A stretch of 64,000 nt of DNA from Trinickia dinghuensis (GTDB lineage: Bacteria > Pseudomonadota > Gammaproteobacteria > Burkholderiales > Burkholderiaceae). Location of the stretch: contig NZ_QRGA01000014.1 of assembly GCF_003367175.1 (NCBI RefSeq), positions 212,998-276,997 of the forward strand, written 5' to 3'. The translations under genes were made by a program, and so were the position numbers. Under the pieces are notes generated by a model. That model was not told the DNA's origin and made no database searches. It saw only the letters and a list, made by a program, of their open reading frames with translations. This document shows positions 1 through 7,349 of the stretch, piece by piece (the stretch's first letter is position 1; the number at the start of each line of letters is the position of its first letter).

Positions 1-944
1 GCTTTTTGCTCGGGCTCGCCGAAGCCGGCTTCTTCCCCGGCATCATCCTTTATCTGACCTACTGGTACCCGGCGCATCGGCGCGGGCGCATGACGACCTG
101 GTTCATGACGGCGGTGGCGCTGTCAGGCGTCATCGGCGGCCCCGTCTCGGGCTACATCCTGAAGACCTTCGACGGCACCAACGGCTGGCAGGGCTGGCAG
201 TGGCTGTTCTTGCTCGAAGGGTTGCCCTCGGTGCTGGCCGGCGTGCTCGTCTTCTTCCTGCTCGACGATCGGATCTCGAAGGCGAGCTGGCTCAGCACGG
301 AGGAAAAGCAACTGCTCGAACGCAACATCGGCGCCGAGGACGCCGGCAAGGAAGACATGCCGCTCGGCACGGTACTTTCGAGCGGGCGCGTCTGGCTCAT
401 GAGCGCCATTTATCTGTCGTTCGTGATGGGCCTGTACGGCGTGAGCTTCTGGCTGCCGACGATCATCAAGGCAACGGGCGTGAAAGACCCGTTCCAGATC
501 GGCTTGCTGGCGGCTATTCCGTTCGCGGCCGCCGTCGTGGCGATGCTCGTCGTCGCGCGCAGCGCCGACAAATACCGCGAACGACGCTGGCACGTCGCCA
601 TCCCGGGCCTCGCCGGAGCGCTCGGGCTCGTGCTGTCGGTCGGCTGGGCGCACAACACGACGTTGGCGATGGCCGCGCTCACGCTCGCCACGGCCGGCAT
701 CATCACCGCGCTGCCGCTGTTCTGGAGCCTGCCGACGGCTTTCCTGGCGGGCGCCGGCGCGGCGGCCGGCATCGCCATGGTCAACTCGATCGGCAACCTC
801 GCCGGCTTTTTGAGCCCTTATGCGGTGGGGTGGCTCAAGCAGACGACGGGCGCGAACGACACCGGCATGTACATGCTCGCCGCCTTCATGGTGCTCGGCG
901 CCGTGCTCGCGCTCAGCGTGCCGGCGCGGCTCGTCGACAAGTAG
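1..944 (+). CDS. MFS transporter, 5'-truncated by the window edge
   Basis: This is the C-terminal part (about 313 residues) of a major facilitator superfamily permease; the reading frame is open to the first bases, so the start lies outside the window. The visible part begins in the glycine-rich stretch GLAEAGFFPGIILYLTYW, which is typical of the anion:cation symporter (ACS) branch that carries sugar acids, tartrate or phthalate-like anions. A cytoplasmic R-R-G-R loop and roughly eight further hydrophobic segments follow, ending in ARLVDK. The family is clear from the sequence. The substrate cannot be told. The next gene, an effector homologue, has its own upstream signal and is unlikely to be co-transcribed by design. 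Confidence 0.85.
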   Translation, partial: FLLGLAEAGFFPGIILYLTYWYPAHRRGRMTTWFMTAVALSGVIGGPVSGYILKTFDGTNGWQGWQWLFLLEGLPSVLAGVLVFFLLDDRISKASWLSTEEKQLLERNIGAEDAGKEDMPLGTVLSSGRVWLMSAIYLSFVMGLYGVSFWLPTIIKATGVKDPFQIGLLAAIPFAAAVVAMLVVARSADKYRERRWHVAIPGLAGALGLVLSVGWAHNTTLAMAALTLATAGIITALPLFWSLPTAFLAGAGAAAGIAMVNSIGNLAGFLSPYAVGWLKQTTGANDTGMYMLAAFMVLGAVLALSVPARLVDK

Positions 945-971
945 GCACCGAGCAAAGCAGACAGACTCCTC

Positions 972-995
972 TTCGCCGCCGGAGCGCGGTTTTCG
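972..995 (+). promoter_or_regulatory. hrpII box (TTCG-N16-TTCG) upstream of the HopAB-family effector
   Basis: TTCG at 972-975 and TTCG at 992-995 are separated by exactly 16 bases. This is the hrpII box bound by the AraC-type regulator HrpB in Ralstonia solanacearum and related beta-proteobacteria, where it controls type III secretion and effector genes. It ends 80 bp before the effector start codon and lies wholly in the gap after the MFS gene. The match is seen directly; HrpB control is inferred. TTCG is common in this genome, so a chance match is possible, but the position before an effector gene is apt. Confidence 0.72.
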
Positions 996-1075
996 CCCGA
1001 TGCCGCGAATCGGCGGCATGGCCGCGAGTAGGCTGCGATCGTACCCACGATCTCGGCTCAGAGGAGTCATGCGAC

Positions 1076-2764
1076 ATGCCCGGAATCAATAGAACGCCCC
1101 ATACCCATTCGCCTTCACCGGAGCGCGTCGGCAACGAAACGCCGACGCGCAGCCCGGATGCGTCCAGCGGCGGCAGATCTTCCGGCGGGCGCAGGCGGAG
1201 TTCCTTTTTCAATGCTTTGACACGCCCGTTCAGGGGAGCGAGCTCGTCGGCGGAAGGCACCGGCACGGACAGACAGCAAGAACAGGCACCGCCGCCGTCC
1301 AGATCGCCGGCCGCGCCGCCCCGGGCAGCGGCTGCGCTGCTCGAAAGATCGCCGGCGCTATCCCGAGGCCAAGGGGAAGAAGTGATGGCGCGGATAGACG
1401 CGTCCCGGGCTCAACCACAGCCCCGGGCAACGGGGCGCTCGTCGCAGCGCACCGCCACGCCACCTCCCCGGACCTTGGCACAAAGCCGTGCAGCGGGCAG
1501 CACCCCGCCAAGTCCGGCCACGCTGCGCGCCACGCCGTTGCCGGCGCAACGTGGGTCCGCGGCGCACGCCAGCGACATCGTTCGGCAACTCGAGAATGCC
1601 GGTGCCGATCTTGCCGAGGTCCATCAAACGATCGCCAACATCATGGCGGGCCGCAGGATACGTCTTCATACGAGCACGAACCGTATCTTGAGCGAGCACT
1701 TTCCCAATATGCTGGCGGTGGGAATCGACGAGAACGATCCGCTTGCCATTGCGCTGCGCGACGCCCTTGGCCAGCGTGCGCCTGCCCCGGCCCCACCCCG
1801 CGCGGCAGCCGCGCCATCGAGCCCGCCCGTGCAGCCTCGGCTTCGGGCAACGGGTGGCTCCTCGTCGCGCACTCCCACACCACCGCCTCGCAGGGCCGGG
1901 ACGAGCACGCCGGCACTCCAGCGCCAAGCGTCCCGAGCCAACGAACGGCCGAGCGGTGAGTTGCTGGGGCGGCTAGCGGACTCGGGCATCAGTACGCGCC
2001 GGCTGCACCGCGCACTCCGGTCATACTTGGTGGATCTGCTGCCCTTGCCCCCCGATATCCTGAGCGCCCTAAACCGCGCCGGAATCGAAACTCACATCCC
2101 GGAACATATTGCGATCGTTAGCCATCCTTTGTTCGACCTGAACAGAGAGCTCAATGCGCAAGCGAGCGCTCGAGCGCAAGCCTCATCTTCCGGCGCACAG
2201 GCAAGCGGCGCCGCGACCCGGGATGCGATCGTATTGCCCGAGAGAGACGATTCGGAAAGCAATCTGCACTATGCATGGCGAGTGCGTAGCCAAAACCCCG
2301 GGATCTCGCTACGAGACATTGCGAACGCTGTGGTTCGCGGCCGCGGTGGACGTGCGGGAGACGTGATGACCGACCTCCGTACGCAACTCGATGCCTATGA
2401 GGCAGTCAACGCAAAGTTCAGCGGATTGCGTCCGATTTCGAGAGCCTATGCCGAGGAACATATGCAGTTCAAGGATGCGGCCATCTACAACCAGGACGAC
2501 GAGGGGCCCTTCAGCAAGGATCTTGCGACCGCGTGCATGTTCGGAGAGGATCTGTCATTGAGCAATCCGAATCAGCGCGTGATCGGATTGGCTACGGTTC
2601 GGTCGAGCCGTGAGCAAGCGTTCGACCCGGACGTCAACAAGGAAATCGTGTTCATGGACATGAACAAGCTGGCGGAATTCCTCGTCAACAATCCGAAACA
2701 TCCGCACAACAACCAGCCGCTCAATGTCAACAACATCGCCGACTACGCTTTTAAGATTTCGTGA
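1076..2764 (+). CDS. AvrPtoB/HopAB-family type III effector, predicted E3 ubiquitin ligase
   Basis: A 562-residue protein that I recognise as collinear with P. syringae AvrPtoB (553 residues, compared from memory). The N-terminus MPGINR resembles MAGINR of AvrPtoB and is Ser/Pro/Arg-rich, like a type III secretion signal. Residues about 162-232 match the first kinase-binding helical domain, with HFPNM at 208-212; F209 aligns with F173 of AvrPtoB. Residues about 295-360 match the second kinase-binding domain (LVDLLPLPPDILSAL, HPLFDLN). Residues about 445-562 match the U-box-like E3 domain (FKDAA, LSLSNPNQ, VIGLA, FMDMNKLAEFL). The E2-contact residues F479, F525 and P533 align with F489, F535 and P543. 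In plants this family binds and ubiquitinates immune kinases such as Fen, FLS2 and CERK1. A good ribosome site, GAGGAG at 1061-1066, fixes the ATG start. The 3' third is about 53% G+C (159 of 300 bases at 2461-2760), lower than its neighbours, which suggests transfer. No secretion apparatus genes lie in the window. Confidence 0.9.
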   Translation: MPGINRTPHTHSPSPERVGNETPTRSPDASSGGRSSGGRRRSSFFNALTRPFRGASSSAEGTGTDRQQEQAPPPSRSPAAPPRAAAALLERSPALSRGQGEEVMARIDASRAQPQPRATGRSSQRTATPPPRTLAQSRAAGSTPPSPATLRATPLPAQRGSAAHASDIVRQLENAGADLAEVHQTIANIMAGRRIRLHTSTNRILSEHFPNMLAVGIDENDPLAIALRDALGQRAPAPAPPRAAAAPSSPPVQPRLRATGGSSSRTPTPPPRRAGTSTPALQRQASRANERPSGELLGRLADSGISTRRLHRALRSYLVDLLPLPPDILSALNRAGIETHIPEHIAIVSHPLFDLNRELNAQASARAQASSSGAQASGAATRDAIVLPERDDSESNLHYAWRVRSQNPGISLRDIANAVVRGRGGRAGDVMTDLRTQLDAYEAVNAKFSGLRPISRAYAEEHMQFKDAAIYNQDDEGPFSKDLATACMFGEDLSLSNPNQRVIGLATVRSSREQAFDPDVNKEIVFMDMNKLAEFLVNNPKHPHNNQPLNVNNIADYAFKIS

Positions 2765-2774
2765 CATCAGCGAC

Positions 2775-2805
2775 CTCGGAGCGCATTCCCTAAACGCGCT
2801 CCGAG
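2775..2805. terminator. 10-bp stem-loop between the effector and hemY, no T-run
   Basis: CTCGGAGCGC at 2775-2784 pairs perfectly with 2796-2805 around an 11-base loop. It sits between convergent genes, 10 bp after the effector stop and 13 bp before the hemY stop. Neither strand has a U-tract, so it may act as a transcript-end stabiliser or a weak bidirectional terminator. Confidence 0.45.
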
Positions 2806-2818
2806 ACATCCGGGGCAG

Positions 2819-4012
2819 CTACACGATCTTCATCGCCAGCGCACTCGCGCGATAATGCTCGGCCGCGCGCTCGGTATCGCCGAGCTGTTCGAACAACCGC
2901 GCGAGCGCGCGGTGCGTACGAATGACGAGCGCATCGTTATCCTCGGCTAGCCGCAGCGCCGATTCGAGAAACGATTGCGCCTTGCCCCATAGCTGCTGGT
3001 GCAGGCACAGACGCCCGAGCGTGAACATCAAATCCGGATCCTCCGGGCGTTCCTTGCGCCACGCTTCGGCCTTCTGAATCAACGGCAGCGCATCGTCCTG
3101 CGCCGTATCCGGGTACCGGCGCAACAGCCGCGCGTCCCAGTTGTGGGCCAGCGCTTCCTCGACGATCTTGCGCGCTTCCTGATGCCGGTTCAGCGCGATC
3201 AGCAGCTCGGCGGCCAAATCGGCCAGACGCGGCGATTGGCGCTCGGCCGGCGCCAGCGAATTCCATAGCGCGAGCAGCGCGTCGGGATCGTGGCGACGAT
3301 CGCGCAGCAGGCTTTCCGCCGCTTGCTGGCGCAGACGCACGGCGACGGCCGGGTGCAGTGCTTCGCGCTTTTCGAGCGTCTTGACGAGCTTGAGCACCTC
3401 GGCCCAGTTCTTCAGCTGCTGCTGCGCGCGCAGGGCGATCTGCTGCGCGTGGATGCGCCGCGTGCCTTGCGCCTGCATCTCCGTCAGCGCGTTCAGGGCG
3501 CCGTCCGGGTCGCGGCCGTCGGCCCGCATATCGGCACTGGCCATCAACCGCGCATCCTGCCAGTCGGGCGCGTCGATCGCGCCGAGCCATTCGTCGCGGC
3601 GCACGTACTCGCGCATCCGATGCGCGGCCACCGCGGCGACGAGCCCCGCCGCGCCCTTGTTCGATTCGAGCGACAACGCTTCGCGGGCCGCCTTCTCGGC
3701 GCGCGAAAACCGCCCCGCGTAGAGATTGCCGATCGCTTCGCGCAAGGCGTTGTGCGCTTTCGTCTCTTTCGCGCGCACGCGGTAGCGGGCCACGCGCTGC
3801 GGCATCGTCCAGACATTGCGCACGATTCGGATCACCGCATACAGGGCGATGAACACCGCGATCACGCCCACCACGGCTAGATTGAGCGAAACGTCGATGC
3901 GATACGGCGGATAGACGATCAGCACCTGGCCGGCGTCGAAGTGGCCGACCGTGGCCAACACGACCGCGAGCACGAAGAGCAGCGCGAGCCACAAGAGTCC
4001 CTTGAGCGCCAT
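2819..4012 (-). CDS. hemY: HemY, inner-membrane TPR protein of heme biosynthesis
   Basis: A 397-residue HemY-type protein. Two hydrophobic segments near the N-terminus (residues about 4-22 and 43-62) anchor it in the inner membrane. The rest is alpha-helical with tetratricopeptide-like repeats (for example FTLGRLCLHQQLWGKAQSFL and a final ALARLFEQLGDTERAAEHY). HemY is thought to assist late protoporphyrin synthesis; its exact job is not settled. It starts 2 bp after the hemDX stop, so the three heme genes hemC-hemDX-hemY form one operon read on the minus strand. It is not the oxidase that shares the name HemY in Bacillus. Confidence 0.9.
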   Translation of the reverse strand: MALKGLLWLALLFVLAVVLATVGHFDAGQVLIVYPPYRIDVSLNLAVVGVIAVFIALYAVIRIVRNVWTMPQRVARYRVRAKETKAHNALREAIGNLYAGRFSRAEKAAREALSLESNKGAAGLVAAVAAHRMREYVRRDEWLGAIDAPDWQDARLMASADMRADGRDPDGALNALTEMQAQGTRRIHAQQIALRAQQQLKNWAEVLKLVKTLEKREALHPAVAVRLRQQAAESLLRDRRHDPDALLALWNSLAPAERQSPRLADLAAELLIALNRHQEARKIVEEALAHNWDARLLRRYPDTAQDDALPLIQKAEAWRKERPEDPDLMFTLGRLCLHQQLWGKAQSFLESALRLAEDNDALVIRTHRALARLFEQLGDTERAAEHYRASALAMKIV

Positions 4013-4014
4013 CG

Positions 4015-6099
4015 TCAGCCTCGGCTCTTGTAGTTGTGCACGGCCTGCAGACTCGTGTTCAAGTTCGGCACTTCGACCGTCGCCGCGCCTTGCGACACGT
4101 CCTTGATCAACGCACGCACCGTTTGCGTCCGCTTGGATGCGCCGTCGAAATAGCGTGCGAGCGCCGCGTCGGCCGCGTTCAAGTCCGATTCGAGCGTGGC
4201 CTGATTGCGCGACAGCAATCCCAAGCGCGCCGACAGCAGCCGCAGCTTCACGTTGTCGCGGATGAACTCGCCCTGCTGCGGCGAGTTGAGCATCGCATCG
4301 GCGTTATCGAGCCGGCGCACTTGGACCAGGCTCTTCAGTTCGTTGCCGGCCGCGGCCGAGAACACCCGCCACCAGTGCACGACGCGCGATTCGCCGGCGA
4401 CGGCGGCACTCGCCGAGACGGGCGCGGAAGCACCGGATGGGGCCGCATGCCCGCTCGGCGCCTCGCCGAGCAGCGGCAGCGTGTCGACCTGGCCAATGGC
4501 ATCGTCGAGCTTGATGGCGAGCCCGGTCAGATCGGTCGACGGTGCGGTCTTGAGCTTGTCGATGTCCTGCGCGATCGCGCGCCGCACGACGAGCGCCTGC
4601 GGATTCGACGAGGCGGCCAGGCGCGTGTCGGCGCTCTGCAGCGCGAACAGCGCAAGCTGCGTGTTGCCCGTGAGCTGCAGTTGCTCGCTCGCGCTGGAGA
4701 GCATCTGCTCGACTTCGGCGAGCGTCCAGTCGTCGCGATTGCTCGCGAGATCCTGGTACTGCTGCTGCAAGGCCTGCTGCGCCGTCTGCGCATCGGAAAG
4801 CTTGCCTTGCAACTGCTGCAGTTCGACGTCGGCCTGATGCGCCGTCGCCACGGCCTGCTCGGTCTTCACGCGCAAGTCGGCCGCCTGCGAGTCGAGCGCC
4901 CGCTGCCGCGCGGCGAGCCGGGTATCGATCTGATCGAGCTTGCGGTTGAACGCGTACGCGGCAATACCCGTCGCCAAGGCCAGCAAGATGACGAAGAGCC
5001 AGACCCAACCGCCGCCGCGGCGGCGCGGGGGGTCGTAGACCGGCGGCATCGGCGGCGGAAACGGCGGGTTGACTGCCGGATGGAACGGGGCGGAAGACGA
5101 TTCTTGGTTCGTATCAGTCATGCGCGGATGCGTCGAGGAAGAGGCTTGAGCCATGGCGGCCCCGGCCGGTTGTTCGAATGAGGCGCGAGACGATGCCGAT
5201 AAAGCGCGCAAGGCCGCGAGGATGCGCGCATCGCCGGGGCCGGATGCCGTAATCGTATCAAAACCTGCAGCGCGCGCCGTTTCGGCGATACGCGGGTGCG
5301 GCGCGACGAGCGGCGCGTGCAGCAGCGCCTCGCGCTCTGCCGCGTCGAGCGATGCACGGGCAAGCGCGTCGAGATTGCGCACGCCCTCCGAACTCGTGAC
5401 CAGCCATGCATGCGGCGCGCCGCGAAGCAACGCCCGCAGGCGAGCCCAGGCGTCGGCGGACGGCTCGGGCACCCTCCTTCGATACGCGCAGACGGCTTCG
5501 ACCTGCGCGCCCGCCTCGCTCAGGCGATCGGCCAGCCATTCGCGGCCGCCGTCGCCACGCACGATCAGCACGGGCCGGCCGCTCAACGCGGCCAGGCCGA
5601 GCCGCTCCGACAGCGCGGCGAACAGCGCCTCGGAGTCGAACCGGGTGCCGGCGTCGCCGTTGGTGCCGTTGGTGCCGTGATTGCCCTCGCCCGCCGCGGC
5701 GGACGCATCCGCGCCGGCGGGCGCGATGACCCGATGGGTCGGCGAGGCGATGCCACGCCTCGCCAATTCCGCGACACTCCCGGGGCCGACCACGCCGATC
5801 GGGACCGTCGTGGGCCAGACGAAACCGGGGACGGCGCCAAGCGCGCGTTCGATCGCGTTCGGCGAAACGAAGACGGCGAGCGCATAGCGCTCGATCGACG
5901 CGAACGCCGCGCGCAGCGGGCCATCGTCGGCCGCGGCCGCGATTTCGATCAGCGGGAAGTCGAATACGTCGATGCCGTCGCGCTCGAGCGCGGCGGCAAG
6001 GGCTAACGACTGCCCGGCCGGGCGCGTGAGCACGGCCGCGAATCGCCCGGCACCGGCGCGTTCGCTTGGAGACTGGCCGTCGGGCTCGACGCTCGCCAT
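4015..6099 (-). CDS. hemDX: Fused uroporphyrinogen-III synthase HemD / membrane protein HemX
   Basis: One 694-residue frame holds two functions. Residues about 18-290 are uroporphyrinogen-III synthase (AAVLTRPAGQ at the start, VFVSPNAIERAL, LVTSSEGVRNLDAL), which closes hydroxymethylbilane to uroporphyrinogen III. From about M327 it becomes HemX: a proline-rich lead-in, one membrane helix at about 359-381 (WVWLFVILLALATGIAAYAF), then a long Gln-rich coiled coil and a C-terminal helical domain. Fusions of this kind are usual in Burkholderia; other species keep two genes, and an internal ATG (5121) marks where a separate hemX would begin. The start at 6099 is 17 bp after the hemC stop. A 9-bp tandem repeat (5656-5682) adds HGTNGTNG within the HemD domain. 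Confidence 0.88.
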   Translation of the reverse strand: MASVEPDGQSPSERAGAGRFAAVLTRPAGQSLALAAALERDGIDVFDFPLIEIAAAADDGPLRAAFASIERYALAVFVSPNAIERALGAVPGFVWPTTVPIGVVGPGSVAELARRGIASPTHRVIAPAGADASAAAGEGNHGTNGTNGDAGTRFDSEALFAALSERLGLAALSGRPVLIVRGDGGREWLADRLSEAGAQVEAVCAYRRRVPEPSADAWARLRALLRGAPHAWLVTSSEGVRNLDALARASLDAAEREALLHAPLVAPHPRIAETARAAGFDTITASGPGDARILAALRALSASSRASFEQPAGAAMAQASSSTHPRMTDTNQESSSAPFHPAVNPPFPPPMPPVYDPPRRRGGGWVWLFVILLALATGIAAYAFNRKLDQIDTRLAARQRALDSQAADLRVKTEQAVATAHQADVELQQLQGKLSDAQTAQQALQQQYQDLASNRDDWTLAEVEQMLSSASEQLQLTGNTQLALFALQSADTRLAASSNPQALVVRRAIAQDIDKLKTAPSTDLTGLAIKLDDAIGQVDTLPLLGEAPSGHAAPSGASAPVSASAAVAGESRVVHWWRVFSAAAGNELKSLVQVRRLDNADAMLNSPQQGEFIRDNVKLRLLSARLGLLSRNQATLESDLNAADAALARYFDGASKRTQTVRALIKDVSQGAATVEVPNLNTSLQAVHNYKSRG

Positions 6100-6116
6100 C
6101 GATTCGCGCGGGCGGA

Positions 6117-7100
6117 TCAGGCCGCCGGCTCGGCGCCGCGCGCGGCCGCGAGTTCGGCCACGACGTCGAGCGCGCCTTGCGCCACGAGCGAGCGCGCCAC
6201 TTGATCGCCGAGCGCGACCGCGTCGGCCACGCTGGCTACCGCCGCCGAGGCTTCGGCCACCGCGGGGCGGCTGCCGTCGGGCATCGACACGCGGCTCGCG
6301 AGATGCATCCGGTCGCCCTGCCAGTTCGCATGCGCGGCGAGCGGCACCTCGCAACTGCCGCCGAGCGCTCGCGAAACGGCGCGCTCGGCCTCGACGGCCA
6401 ATCGCGTCGGCTCATGCTTGAGCGGAGCAAGCCAGGCTTCGAGATCGGGCCGGCCGGCACGGATCTCGATACCGAGCGCCCCTTGGCCCGCGGCGGGCAG
6501 GCTGTCGTCGACGTCGAGCAGCGCGCGGATGCGGGAAGCCAGCCCGAGACGCTTCAACCCGGCGGCGGCAAGAATGATCGCCGCGTAATCGCCGCGATCG
6601 AGCTTGCCGAGCCGCGTATCGAGATTGCCGCGCAGCGGCTGCACGACCAGATGCGGATAGCGCGCGCGCAAGATCGACTCGCGCCGTAGACTCGATGTGC
6701 CGACGACGCTGCCCGCGGGCAGCGCGGCAAGCGAATCGTAATCGTTCGACACGAACGCATCGCGCGGATCCTCGCGCTCCATCACGGCGGCGAGCTCGAA
6801 CCCTTCGGGCAGCGACATCGGCACGTCCTTGAGCGAATGCACCGCCAAATCGGCCCGGCCGTCGGCCAGCGCATTCTCGAGTTCCTTGACGAACAGGCCC
6901 TTGCCGCCGACCTTCGACAGCGTCCGATCGAGGATTTGATCGCCTCGCGTCGTCATTCCTAGAATACGGACGTCGCAAGATGGATATAATTTCCGCAGCG
7001 CATCACGCACGAACTCCGCCTGCCACATAGCGAGACGACTCTCGCGGGAGGCAATGACGAGTTCGGTAGGCGGTGCGGCTGAAAGCGTCTCGGAATTCAT
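6117..7100 (-). CDS. hemC: Porphobilinogen deaminase (hydroxymethylbilane synthase)
   Basis: A 327-residue HemC, which joins four porphobilinogens into hydroxymethylbilane in the cytoplasm for heme, siroheme and corrinoid synthesis. Family motifs are present: [46 protein letters not shown] and ALGGSCEVP. In the last, C250 is the cysteine that carries the dipyrromethane cofactor. It is the first gene of hemC-hemDX-hemY and diverges from ppc across about 250 bp. The ATG start gives the usual family length. Confidence 0.96.
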   Translation of the reverse strand: MNSETLSAAPPTELVIASRESRLAMWQAEFVRDALRKLYPSCDVRILGMTTRGDQILDRTLSKVGGKGLFVKELENALADGRADLAVHSLKDVPMSLPEGFELAAVMEREDPRDAFVSNDYDSLAALPAGSVVGTSSLRRESILRARYPHLVVQPLRGNLDTRLGKLDRGDYAAIILAAAGLKRLGLASRIRALLDVDDSLPAAGQGALGIEIRAGRPDLEAWLAPLKHEPTRLAVEAERAVSRALGGSCEVPLAAHANWQGDRMHLASRVSMPDGSRPAVAEASAAVASVADAVALGDQVARSLVAQGALDVVAELAAARGAEPAA

Positions 7101-7349
7101 GAGTCAACACTTGGAATGACGGGATCGAACATCGAGAAATGGTAGCACGCACGCCTTGCCCCATTTTTCGCGCTTGCCGGCGGCACCCCTCGCGCTAATC
7201 GAGCGCGCCCCGGCATCCGGCGCGATCGCCACGAGCGCTTCGCCGACGGAAAACGAAGCGCAAGCCGGCATCTTTGCAGTCGTTTGGTCAGTTTTGTGTA
7301 GCTGTCAGCAGTAGCCCCCCTTTCACCTGGCTTCACTGAGGAACCCACC

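Noticed and set aside
200..1075. In-frame extension upstream of the effector start
   Set aside because: It overlaps the MFS gene in another frame, is Arg-rich, and the ATG at 1076 has a good ribosome site and the family N-terminus.
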